This document shows positions 12,907 through 22,700 of a stretch of DNA of 64,000 bases, piece by piece. Source of the stretch: Coccinella septempunctata (Eukaryota; Arthropoda; Insecta; Coleoptera; Coccinellidae). Each line of letters opens with the position of its first letter. Within the stretch, counting starts at the first letter, position 1. The stretch spans positions 19,902,856-19,966,855 of the forward strand of contig NC_058194.1 of the NCBI RefSeq assembly GCF_907165205.1, written 5' to 3'. Under the pieces are notes generated by a model, which searched no databases, was not told where the DNA came from, and saw nothing but the letters and a program-made list of their open reading frames with translations. A program made the translations under genes and the position numbers.

Positions 12907-13737
12907 TTAGGGGTACATGCCCATTCCATACATAGCAGCCCAATCTATACCTTGGAAACTGGACATGTCGATATTTGCCAAGTTATATCCTTGATACGGA
13001 CTCGGTGCAACAGGGGGTGGAATAGGAGCTCCTGGAGTTGCCTGGGGTGGCGGTGCTGCTGGAGGAGCACCAACACTAGCAGTCATTGTTGGAATAGCAT
13101 ATGGAGAATATCTGTAACTAGCCAATGGTGGATATGGTCCAAATATTTTACCATAACCTGCTGCTACGGATTGAGCAGCAACATTCGCGGCGAAAGCATG
13201 AGCATGAGCTTGTGCTTGTGCTTGAGCCTGTGCGACCATCATCGGATTAGCTGCGGTCAAAGCTCCAGTAGCAGCAGGATTGTGCACCCGCATCCCAAGA
13301 CCTCCAATCATCAAACGTTTTCCCATCAGCTGAGCACCGGGAGGAGATGACTCCTTTGGCTGAGCCTTCTTGCATTCAACCTTCTTATTTTTGATAGTGT
13401 GGAAATGGATTTCGCACACCCTATCAACAACATCCTCACTTTCGAAGGTGACAAATCCAAACCCTCTGTGTCTTTTGGTTTGCTGGTCCATTAACATAAC
13501 GGATTCTTCCACTTTCCCAAACTGAACGAAATATGCCCTCACTTCTTCGGCTGAAGTGTCCTGACTCACGCCACCCACGAAAATTTTTTTGGTTCTAGTC
13601 GCGGTTTTTGGTCGATTTTTTGGGGTAGCGTGCTTAGGATCGATCTTCTTGCCATCAAGGGTGTGAATAGGCACCTTCAATACATTGTCTACGCTAGATG
13701 GTTCTGAGAAGGTTATGAATCCAAATCCTCTACTCCT
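12907..13737 (-). CDS. msi: Musashi RNA-binding protein, last coding exon
   Basis: The final coding exon of an RNA-binding translational regulator. It encodes residues 71-346 of a 346-residue product and ends in TAA at 12909-12907. It opens directly after a polypyrimidine tract and cag acceptor (13740-13738). It starts in phase 0 with RSRGFGFITF, which supplies RNP1 of RRM1 (residues 73-80). RRM2 follows, with RNP2 IFVGGV at 122-127 and RNP1 RGFGFVTF at 161-168. Next come an Ala/Gln/His run at about 238-252, a Pro-rich stretch at about 294-317, and the conserved end SFQGIDWAAMYGMGMYP. The linkers HTLDGKKIDPKHATPKNRP and EIHFHTIKNKKVECKKAQPK separate it from the paralog Rbp6 and match insect Musashi as I know it. 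Musashi binds UAG-containing motifs in 3' UTRs and controls asymmetric division and stem-cell fate. The product is short next to Drosophila Msi, mainly outside the RRMs. Confidence 0.97.
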   Translation of the reverse strand, partial: RSRGFGFITFSEPSSVDNVLKVPIHTLDGKKIDPKHATPKNRPKTATRTKKIFVGGVSQDTSAEEVRAYFVQFGKVEESVMLMDQQTKRHRGFGFVTFESEDVVDRVCEIHFHTIKNKKVECKKAQPKESSPPGAQLMGKRLMIGGLGMRVHNPAATGALTAANPMMVAQAQAQAQAHAHAFAANVAAQSVAAGYGKIFGPYPPLASYRYSPYAIPTMTASVGAPPAAPPPQATPGAPIPPPVAPSPYQGYNLANIDMSSFQGIDWAAMYGMGMYP

Positions 13738-14071
13738 CTGTAAGAAAAAAAAACATTTAAATGAAAGGTGTAGCTCTCTACAAGTTAATGGTGTTAATTT
13801 AAACCTTTTTATGTTGTATGCCTTATTCTGGAATATTAATTTGAAAATTTTAAGTTTATGCCTTTTTTACTAGTATTAAGTTGATTCGAAGTTCATTCTT
13901 GAAAACTTGGAAACACATTCATAATTGAGAAAAAAACTTTCTCGCTCTAATGAATGATCACTTCCACTTCCTCCCGCTTACGTAAGTTTAAACAGATACC
14001 GGCAATTTCTTGTTCGCGTTTAGCAAGAGGAGTTTTCCATAATTCATTTATGAAGTGGGTAGAAAAATTAC
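13738..14071 (-). other. msi: msi intron between the coding exons
   Basis: A phase-0 intron of 334 bp. The donor reads cag|gtaat on the minus strand (donor bases 14071-14070). The acceptor is a T-rich tract ending ttacag (13738-13740). It splits RRM1 between MKDPSTQ and RSRGFGF, just before RNP1. Nothing coding was recognised inside it on either strand. Confidence 0.9.
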
Positions 14072-14285
14072 CTGTGTTGATGGATCCTTCATTATCAAGA
14101 CATCCGTGACGTTCCCGAACATCCCGAAATATTCCCTCAGCCTTTCGCTGGAAGTTTGCCAGCTGAGACCACCGACAAATAACTTTCCAGGTGCAGGTTC
14201 GCTAGGGGTAATAGGTGTGCTGCGTCCTGAGGAGCCTGAATGGCTCCCTCCATTGATTTCAATGATACCTTTGGATTCCATTCCG
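14072..14285 (-). CDS. msi: Musashi RNA-binding protein, first coding exon
   Basis: Encodes residues 1-70, beginning at ATG 14281-14279. A cag acceptor after ttcttt lies at 14288-14286, so only four bases of 5' UTR (cgga) precede the start codon in this exon. The ATG has a purine at -3 and G at +4. Reading upstream in frame through the intron meets a TAA within about 30 bases, so the frame does not extend back without splicing. The leader is rich in Ser and Gly (GGSHSGSSGRSTPITPSEPA). RRM1 begins at GKLFVGGLSWQTSS, with RNP2 LFVGGL at about 34-39, and the exon ends in IMKDPSTQ. An additional upstream coding exon cannot be excluded, because an exon joined at cgga could add residues. Confidence 0.93.
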
Positions 14286-14520
14286 CTGAAAGAATAATGA
14301 ATACATTAGATCGTTTCGATTGGGTTGAATCAATTCGAAATTGATTCGTATTGAGAATGATGATGATGGACGCGGAATTACACAAGTGCGGATGAATACC
14401 TTATGATTAACAAATGAGTAAGTTTTGGTCAATAGAACACAGATATAAAAATATATATTTTATCTAATACTAAAACTGACAAAAATGGAAAATATTTGGT
14501 TGATATCATAATCAAAAAAC
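14286..14520 (-). other. msi: Start of the intron upstream of the msi start codon
   Basis: Minus-strand sequence just before the 14288-14286 acceptor; no coding signal seen. The matching donor, and so the 5' UTR exon, was not identified. It may lie far upstream in this window or beyond it. Confidence 0.5.
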
Positions 14521-15410
14521 AAAAACAATTTGATATTCAAAGTGAAATGTAGGTATCAGAATCCTGCCATATCTTCCCTGAGTGCATTGATTCTATAACA
14601 CTGTAATTATTCTTGAATCACTTCTTCTGATTGTATCCAGTGATCTATGGTATTAAGAATTGGGGAATGAGCAGTGTCTCATACTCATACATCTTCTGGC
14701 TTGAAGACATATCTATGTAGTGGGAAATCTCTCCATAAATAAAAGAGCCTTTCCTAAATATGTGTGCATATTTAGGAATATGCTCGCGCAGCCTAAATGC
14801 TAGCTTGCCTGCCTTTCAGGCCTCTCTTAGCCTGGACAAGTCGTCTTCAGATTCAAGACCAATATGAGGATTTGACGATTTGACTTTCTGGTTCGTGTCC
14901 ACTTTAGATCCTCCCAATATCTATCAAGTTTTCCCGGCGTGTGCAAAATTCTATAGCAACAAAAACAATTTGATATAAAGTGAAATGTAGGTGTCACAAT
15001 CCTGCTACCTCTTCCCAGAGTGCATTGATTCTATAACACTGCAATTATTCTTGAATCACTTCTTCTTCTGATTGTACCCAGTGGTCTATGACATTAAGAA
15101 TTGGGGAATGATCAGTGTCTCATCATACATCTTCTGGCTTCAAGACATATTTGTGTAGTGGGAAATGTCTCCATAAATAAAAGAGCCTTTCCTAAATCTA
15201 TGAGCATATTTAGAAATATGCTCGCCCATACTAAAGCCTAGCTTGCCTGCCTTTCAGACCTCTCTTAGCCTGGATATGTCGTCTTCAGATTCAAGACCAA
15301 TTTGAGGATTTGACGTTTTGACTTTCTAGCTTGTGTCCACTTTATATCCTCCCAACATCTAGCTATTGATAAGATTTTTTCCAGCTTCTGCAAAATTCTC
15401 CATCGCCAAG
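14521..15410. repeat. Two-copy tandem duplication, period 440 bp
   Basis: Unit 1 runs 14521-14960 and unit 2 runs 14961 to about 15410. Both begin aaaaacaatttgatat and end near gcaaaattct. Similarity holds along the whole unit with scattered substitutions and small indels (for example an extra ctt in unit 2 at ttcttcttctg). Both carry the segments ctagcttgcctgcctttcag and cataaataaaagagcctttc. Minus-strand translation gives the same pair of phrases in both copies (FRKGSFIYG and SRLRE), with some stop codons at matching positions. So the ancestral unit was probably already non-coding, or is decayed coding DNA. It sits 240 bp upstream of the first msi coding exon. Confidence 0.9.
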
Positions 15411-16080
15411 TCTTCTCTCTTTGATTTTTAGATCAGTCAACTTTAGATTAATCTTGATCTCCTTTATGAATCTTGTATAGGTTAAGGAATCACCTTTTAT
15501 TAAAAATTAATCTCTTTCCCACTGGACATCACATAATCCCACAATAGGAATGTATCTCAAATCATTTGATTAATTCCTTACTGACGATGTTTTGATTACT
15601 GTTATTACTGGGAAGAATGTATCCAAATAAAACAAAGAAATTTTTGATTATTTGGTCTCATCAACAACTGATCTTGAGATCCCCACACATCTTTGTGTGG
15701 TGTTTCTATCAAAGAATTTGGTCTTCTATATTTTTCAAGGCATGTTCGATTTCTACCTATATTCGTTGACAAGGGTAGTAGATATTCGTTATTTATTCTT
15801 CACTAGACCTTCCAAATTCCAGTTTTTAGTTGCTTTTTATTCTGAGAGTGTTTATACTGATCGCTCTCTGGATTCATCTGTAGGTATAAAATATCCACTT
15901 GCAGTATCCTTCCAAATCAATCAAAATATAAAGGTCGATAAAACTCTCGATCGTTAATGTATTAAAAATTAATTAATGATTATAAAACGATGAAATTGAT
16001 TAATTGAAGAGTATATCATGTTTGGCGAGAAAGAAGGGCAACTGCTAAGTCGACCTCAATGGCAAAGAAGAAAACACAAA
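15411..16080. other. Non-coding DNA, nothing recognised
   Basis: No gene, repeat copy or RNA recognised. A plus-strand open frame of 101 codons (15652-15957) is within what chance gives and has no familiar domain. Confidence 0.4.
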
Positions 16081-16430
16081 CCATAAACAATTCAGCATGA
16101 ATTCCGAAAGTCAAGTGAAGTCACTTCTTCTCTCCACCCCTAACAGGACTGGGAAAACCCGGCAACAAGGCGAGAAAGGACCGGGAAAGCACGGGAGTTG
16201 GTTTTCTCAACCCATCCAGCAAATTCCTGTATCCCATTCGTTGTTTTTGACAGATCGAAATGATTTTCTCGAGACCGCTTTTTTCCGAAGGATAAGATAA
16301 GGGAAAGGCATTCAGCGAACCCAGAGTTAGGAACGGGATGCTGTCAAGCTTCCCAAGACGGCATTTCCAAAAGAGCAATTCAGGAACTCGAGAATAAGGA
16401 CCAGAAATTTTCATCCAGAGAAATTAGGAT
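16081..16430. other. G+C-richer island in upstream DNA
   Basis: Clearly less A+T-rich than its surroundings, with blocks such as cccggcaacaaggcgagaaa. Open frames exist on both strands (plus 16097-16300, minus 16414-16121), but neither has a recognisable domain or obvious splice signals. It could be a 5' UTR exon or a cis-regulatory element. Confidence 0.3.
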
Positions 16431-16979
16431 TTAGATTAGGGTTGTCTTTCAAATTGATATTCAACTCGTTTTCAATGGAAATTTAGGGAGAATCTCCAGA
16501 ATACTATGGGAATAAGTGAGATCAGAAATTGGAATCTTTCAAAGAGAAAACATTTAATCAACAACAACAACAAAATCGTTATTGTCATCATTATAATGTT
16601 GTTATCGTTTATATCAGAAAGACTTTTTAAGGAATGATAACACAAGCAACAAGAAAAATTGCAACTAACAACATAGTTTCTAGTAGGATAAAATAGACAA
16701 AGGAAAATTTCTTTGGTCCTTGGAGTGTAAGAGGATGCGAACAATTGACGAAAATTGGAAAATCAATTGGGTGAACAGTTTAAATAGGACAGCTTAATAT
16801 TTTTTCTGATTCAGATTAGAAAGAAGAACCTTCTTATACAAGAAGAAATCGAATGGATTAGGGTGATTAGACCGATTAAGGGTTTGAAAGGTTTCGCGTC
16901 CAGGACATCCAAGACTGAGAGAAAATCAATCTGGGTACAGAAACGAGGGAAGACTCAAAGAATAAACCAATAGTCGATG

Positions 16980-17480
16980 ATCGAATTCGAGTTTCACATT
17001 TTCGCACGAACATGTTCGTTCGCACGTTGTCAGCATGTAACTATTGGTCGCGATTGCAGGAATACCGCGGGATTTGGCAACGTCAAACTCACCCTCCACG
17101 GAATTTTGGGCGGATCAATAACACTTTTATGCACGTGTATGCATTAGTGATGTAAGGGTGCGGCTAGCAGCGCCGTCGCAGCGCTGTTGCTACAGCAACG
17201 GTTCTGCGAAGGGTTTGGTCCGCTTAGATCAGTTTCCCCTTGCTCAGTTCGCGCTCGCGTTGTGCTCTCGTCGCATCGAAGTAACATATGAAAATCTTTT
17301 GTCATCGTACAATGGCGACGATTCGTCTGTGATATTGTCCTGTCACAGCAGTACTGTCTTTTTAGTTACTGTTGCAACGGGACATGACCATAGATCAATC
17401 GAACAACTGCAGGAATTAGTGCTACGATTCTATCGAGTGGTGCCTGTATGGAAACTTTAACTTCATATAAGCTTTAGATG
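16980..17480. promoter_or_regulatory. CpG-rich promoter-like island
   Basis: The most CpG-dense stretch I see in the window. It contains the perfect 12-base palindrome CGAACATGTTCG (17007-17018), many CG dinucleotides around 17150-17280, and two plus-strand Inr-like TCAGTT hexamers near 17230 and 17245. An AATAAA lies 3' on the plus strand at 17670. It could be the promoter and 5' UTR exon of msi (minus strand) or a separate short plus-strand transcript. No TATA box or strong donor decides the direction. The 100-codon plus frame 17158-17460 opens at GTG and has no recognised domain. Confidence 0.4.
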
Positions 17481-17669
17481 TTTGTACCGTTTAGAGAAGC
17501 AGCAATCCTTTCTTATACACCTTTCTCACATATTAGCTAAATGTATCACCTCCTCCTATATTTGACATTGCACCTTTAGTATTTTAGACCTAGCAAATGT
17601 AGTTTTGTAAAACATCTAGTTGTTTAGTTCTAACCTGTAGAAGTGGACCTATTGATTTTATTTGTGTCG

Positions 17670-17675
17670 AATAAA
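17670..17675 (+). promoter_or_regulatory. Candidate polyadenylation signal
   Basis: AATAAA followed after about 20 bases by a long T-rich run (tttattctttttttttctc). This is a reasonable cleavage context for a transcript starting in the CpG-rich island at 17.0-17.3 kb. Confidence 0.3.
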
Positions 17676-17699
17676 AATCTTTGCCGTTTATTCTTTTTT

Positions 17700-19980
17700 T
17701 TTCTCTGATATTCAATAAAAGAATGAGGGAGGGACTAGGACCTATGCGGTCGATAAACTAGACGTTCTCAAATTAAGGAATATACGATGCGCATACGCAT
17801 CTGTACCCTTTGATGAAATATATTTTGAAAATGTCAATGGTGAAAGTGAATCTTGAACAAAGAAAATGCCCTGTGTAGACTTTAAAGTTGAGATAATAGA
17901 AATTCCGCTTATTTTTCATTAGTAAACAGTATTTAGTAATGTTTGCAGTAAAACTCATTTCATCGAAGGAATTTCCAAATATCTCTTGAATGGTAGGTAC
18001 ATGATCAGTTCTCAACAGTAACTTTCGTTTTTTCTTAAAGTTATAATTGTGTGTAGAGCTGCTTTTTACTTTCATTGTTGAATCGATACTGTAACAGTGG
18101 TAAGTAAGGGAGCAAATAGAGGGATGGTTTCAGTTTCCCTGAGCGTGAGAGGCGGACAATTTTATGTGGAAATTCGTAATGGCAAAGTTCATCATCTAGC
18201 CTATATCGATCTGAGAAATTCGAGTCGAAAAAAATTCAAGAAATGGGAGAATTCTATATGAAAGCTTGGTCCAAAAAGGGTTGGAAGATTATTGAACTGA
18301 AGTTTGTGAATTTAATTCAGTAGGAATTAGCAGAATCTCCCCAAATGGACATCTTTTCAGTTACTGCTTGGTTATGTGAAGATAACTATGTATTTATGTT
18401 CATATTCGAAAATAATATCAAATTTGACAGTCTGAACTAATAGAAATTTCGTTGTTAATTCTTTCTATATATTTCATACTGATGATATCTATTTAACGGA
18501 AATCTCACGTATATTTTTCACGAGAGGGGAAGAAAATAACTCGAAGCTAACTCAGGATTTTTCCTAACTATTAAAATTCAAATGAAAATATTGTGATAAT
18601 GATTTCCGCTATGAAGTGAAGGTAATATAATTAAATCAGACATAAAATGAAGGAAGATCAAAATTTACACAATTGCCATGACTGACAACTAAATTTCCTA
18701 ATTCAAAATTTGTAAAAAATTCAAGAGCCTGATTTTATCAACATAATAATAGAAATTCTCCTATCTCCTAATTAAAGCTCAAATCTAACCTATTTCTTTC
18801 TTATAGCCAATTTTATTTCCAAATTACTATTCAAGATAATCTCACATTAAAAAAATTTCATTCATGTTCATTTTGACGAATTTCAAATCAAGTATGTTGT
18901 GATTCAAACTTGACCCACCTTAATATTTAAAAGGAAAATCGTAGAAAACAGTAGAACGAATTCAAAAATCATCTCGATAATATGTCAATAAAAATACTAC
19001 GTGAAAACAAGTTTCATACTATGAAATATCAGGAGAATTTATCTAATTGATTTGTTTTAATCCTCACCAGTAACTGTTCAATGAATACATTCGAGATACA
19101 TGGAGATTGTTCGAATGAAAACCAAACACACTAAAGTAAAGTGAACCGACAACATACAAATTTCGAACAAGTTTCCAACAAAACTGACATACGAATGGAA
19201 GTAAAGTAACAGAAACACACCGCTCATCATATGTTGGAGACCAACGATCAATAATGATTTTTTCTCTATTAATTCATCGGCTCATTATGTAAAGAGCAGA
19301 AAGAGAATTATTTTAATTCATAGCGTACTATACCGTTGTTGAGTTTATCTGATAAAAATAAGGAATTTATATTTCTGAATATTACTAAACTAAACGAAAA
19401 ATTATAGCGCCATATATAAGTTAGTCAAATAATATGATATGAAAACACATTCTTGTGCCAATTAAACTTATGGTGTAAACTTAGGTGTACTACGATGTAG
19501 AGTATCAAAAAGAATGTTCACGCGGGTTCAAATAAATCATCAATTGATTGTGTTGAGCACAATATTCCTATTTTGTGTCATTAAGAAATTGAAAATTGTA
19601 GATGATCAAGTAGGCGTGGCAAGAACCATTTTGTAGTTCGACGTATCCAAAATATAAATCAAAAGTTGCGACAAAATTTAAGGGGTGAGTAAGTTTTTCA
19701 GGACACCTCAAATATTTTAATTTTTTTTCTGAGAAACCAGTTATGAAAGTGAACATACATTTCTGGGAGCGAGAAGGCAAATGAAAAATTTTGGTGGTGT
19801 TCCTCTCCTAGTGGATGGGGTAGCAAAAGCCAACCGGGCCAACCCTTATATTAGTTTCGCAAAAAAAATTTTTCGCTTATTCATGTAAGCATCCAAAATA
19901 ATTTTTGGTATTTTGATTTATTGTGAACAAATAAGGTCTTCTGTACTTTTTTCTACCATTTTTTTCGCAACTATTCATTC
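17700..19980. other. Non-coding DNA, nothing recognised
   Basis: A+T-rich DNA without a recognisable gene or repeat copy. A minus-strand 100-codon frame (18075-17773) reads as low-complexity chance sequence. Confidence 0.4.
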
Positions 19981-20650
19981 CCAGTCTTGAACAAATGTTT
20001 CAACAGTAGATTCTTGAGATGAAAAAAATCTTTTTTTTTCTATACCATTCCTTCAGATTCGGCCCTGATAAAAAGATAGAGACCCATTTTAAGTTTTCAT
20101 AATGACCTGTGCCACCCCTGGAAAAACAAAATTATCTTCAGAAGAACTAGCTAAAAATCTGTGACACATCTGCATCTGTGGATCTTTTAAAAAGTACCAA
20201 ATTTTTCAAATTTCACAGATTCTTTTTAATTTTTGAACATCAAATTACTCGAAAACGGCGCATTTCATGAGAAAATATGAAGAATACTTTTATTTTAAAA
20301 AACGTTCAATTATTCATTATATAGTGTCCAACTCAGTTTCAAGAGTTAGGTTCTTTGAATATTTGGTATTTTCATGGTACGTAATGGTCATAATAAGAAA
20401 ACTGTAAGACGTGGGTGATATTTTGTGTTCGAAAAAGATTAATCAAATTGATGCAAAACTATATTCTCAAATTCATTTCATTCGATAAGACCGTTTGTGA
20501 GATAGAACTAAAAATAACATTTTTTAATGGTTTAACAGCCTGTATCTTTCGAACAAGCCGATTCGGAAACAATGGTAAAGGAAAAAAAAGTTCATTTTGA
20601 CCTCAAGAATCTTCTGTTAAAGTTAAAATATTTGTACGAATCAAAGACTC
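19981..20650 (+). mobile_element. TIR element family A, copy A2
   Basis: Same orientation as A1 and about 670 bp long. Both subterminal blocks are present (ttcaacagtagattcttgag on the left, its complement around 20605 on the right). The tips are the most eroded of the six copies: the cagggtg terminus is lost on both sides, so no target duplication can be read. Confidence 0.75.
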
Positions 20651-21989
20651 TTTATATGTATAAACTCCATTTAGAGAATTCGGAACTCAACACCAAATTA
20701 AATTCGAATTTTCAACTTTTCAACAGATTTATCGCTGTTTTGTGTGAAAAAAATCATTCTCTGTACTGAAAAAAAATTTCTGTGACTATTCGTAAGGTCG
20801 ACAACTTGGGTTTTAGCGAATATTCTTATGGATACAAAAAAATCCAATCATCTTACAAAATTCCCATCAAACATCGCAATCCCAGACGTGTAGCAAAAAT
20901 ACATAATGTCATGGTTTTCGAAGACCACAAACATCGATATCTTGTTATTGAAAGAGGAAGAAAATCTCAAATCACATCAACAGTTAGGAAAAGCAGAAGA
21001 ATATCTGCTTATTCAGCATCGAGAAAAGAAGTGAAATGTGTGAATACCTCAGTATTGAAGGTAATCAGAAAAATGAAGTCTTAACTCTAGTACAAACTGT
21101 TACTATTGCTACATCCTGCTAATTTTCGATGTTTTTCATCGTTACCTTCATCACGAACGGTCGCCATTTCGTTTCCGAACGTCCTCTGTTGTAGAAAAGA
21201 AGGCAAAAAGCCTGATCCATAATTCCACTCTCTCCTGCGACACTTGAATCACAAAACATTTTAATTTTTCTTTCTTTTCTAAAAACGCTGACAGAGTCTA
21301 TCTACAGGTTAGTATATGTGGCGGATGATCAGTATCACAAAGAGTAAGTTTCGTTTCATAAATATATTACAAAATCAACGTCAAAAATGAAACGCAAGCA
21401 TCTTTCACAAGTTATGTGTTATTATCGATAAATTCTGAAATTGCTGATATATTTAATGGGAACGAAACTACTCATACTGCGATGACTGATATCTACCACA
21501 TTTTAAGTAATTACTACAACTCCAAGATAGAAAAACAGTATGTTCAAACTGTTAAAAAGTTTGTGTTTTAGCTAGATTCATAATAATACAAAGGTGTAAC
21601 AACATACCTCTAGTAAAAAATGGTACACTACCCTCATGGCAACCTCTGTTAAATCAATTCAGGGTATATGAGAACTATCTAATGATTTTCTATGCTAACA
21701 CAGACAGACCAACCAATAAAGCACACGCACATTATATTCCCGACATATCTATGTGTATGAATAATCCACAACAAACTAGGGCATAAGATTTTTTTATAAA
21801 GCATTTCATCATATAAAGCTCATGTAATTGATCATAATATAGGCATTAGCGTGGTTCATGACAGAATGGGACAAAAGGATTTACGTCCCGATAAAAATGG
21901 TGCTTAAAGCTTCTATTTTGTATTTTGCAGGAGTAATCATATTATAGATCACCCACACAATTACCGTAAATGTACATGGGTCAACCTGA
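20651..21989. other. Non-coding DNA with one isolated 100-codon frame
   Basis: The plus frame 20782-21084 opens at GTG and is basic (Lys/Arg-rich). It matches no domain I know and has no splice or promoter context. Its length is near the chance expectation for this composition, so it is not called as a gene. Confidence 0.35.
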
Positions 21990-22700
21990 GGTAGAGCTAC
22001 CCTAGAAGTATAAAAAAAACCTATATATGATAGATGCAATCCATAGACGATTTATTTATTTACCAATATTTTCAATTTCTAATAACTTTCGCACCACCCA
22101 GAACAGTCAATTGATATTTGGAACAAAGAATACACTTTCCTCTTTGAACCGATCAAAAAATCCAGGTCCGTATTAGAAAAACATAGGACTTTTCGCAAGC
22201 TAAGATTCAACACCCCGTATGAAAAAATGTTGTAATTTGATTGAATTTTTCGGAAAAAGCCGAAAGTTTTCTATTGGGAACAGTTGATTTCAGTAGAGAA
22301 AGTCTCTGGAATTTCACTATCGAATTAAATGAAAAAATAGAATTTTGATGAGTTAAATGTCATCCATCTACTGATGGATACTCATCGAAAATTTTCTGCT
22401 TTCTCCGAATATTCTGGTCAAATTTCATTTTTCCGTCATGCAGAGTATTGAATCTCAGATTGTGAAGTTTTATATTTTTCTAATACGCATCTGGATTTTT
22501 TGATCGGTTCAAAGATGGTTCGGTTGAACAATGGAAGTGTATGTTACTTTCCAATTATCAATTGATTGTACTGGGTGGTTCGAAAGTTGGTAATTGAGGA
22601 TATTGAGAATAATGGCTAATATTTATAATAATTTATAATAATATCACGGTTATGGGGTGGATCAGACCTGGTTTTTTCTATTTGTCTAGGGTAGAGTACA
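21990..22700. mobile_element. Foldback (inverted-repeat) element, about 0.7 kb
   Basis: Two diverged inverted arms. The outermost match is agctaccctag (about 21994) against ctagggtagagt (22685). The best-conserved part is 22065-22185 against 22470-22610, sharing the words ctttgaaccgatcaaaaaat and accaccca. The arms differ by small indels, so this is an old copy. No coding sequence and no clear target duplication. Confidence 0.65.

Noticed and set aside
12952..13350. A 132-codon plus-strand frame rich in Ser and Trp
   Set aside because: It is the antisense shadow of the msi last exon; its length follows from the G+C content and codon pattern of the real minus-strand coding sequence.
14055..14297. 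Plus-strand 80-codon frame and a second minus frame over the first msi exon
   Set aside because: Both are alternative-frame shadows of the RRM1 exon, which is fixed by splice sites and domain identity.
17158..17460. 100-codon plus-strand frame in the CpG-rich island
   Set aside because: Opens at GTG with a stop just upstream and has no recognised domain; the island is better described as promoter-like or non-coding RNA until transcripts are seen.
20782..21084. 100-codon basic plus-strand frame
   Set aside because: Opens at GTG, has no domain or splice context, and its length is near chance expectation for this base composition.
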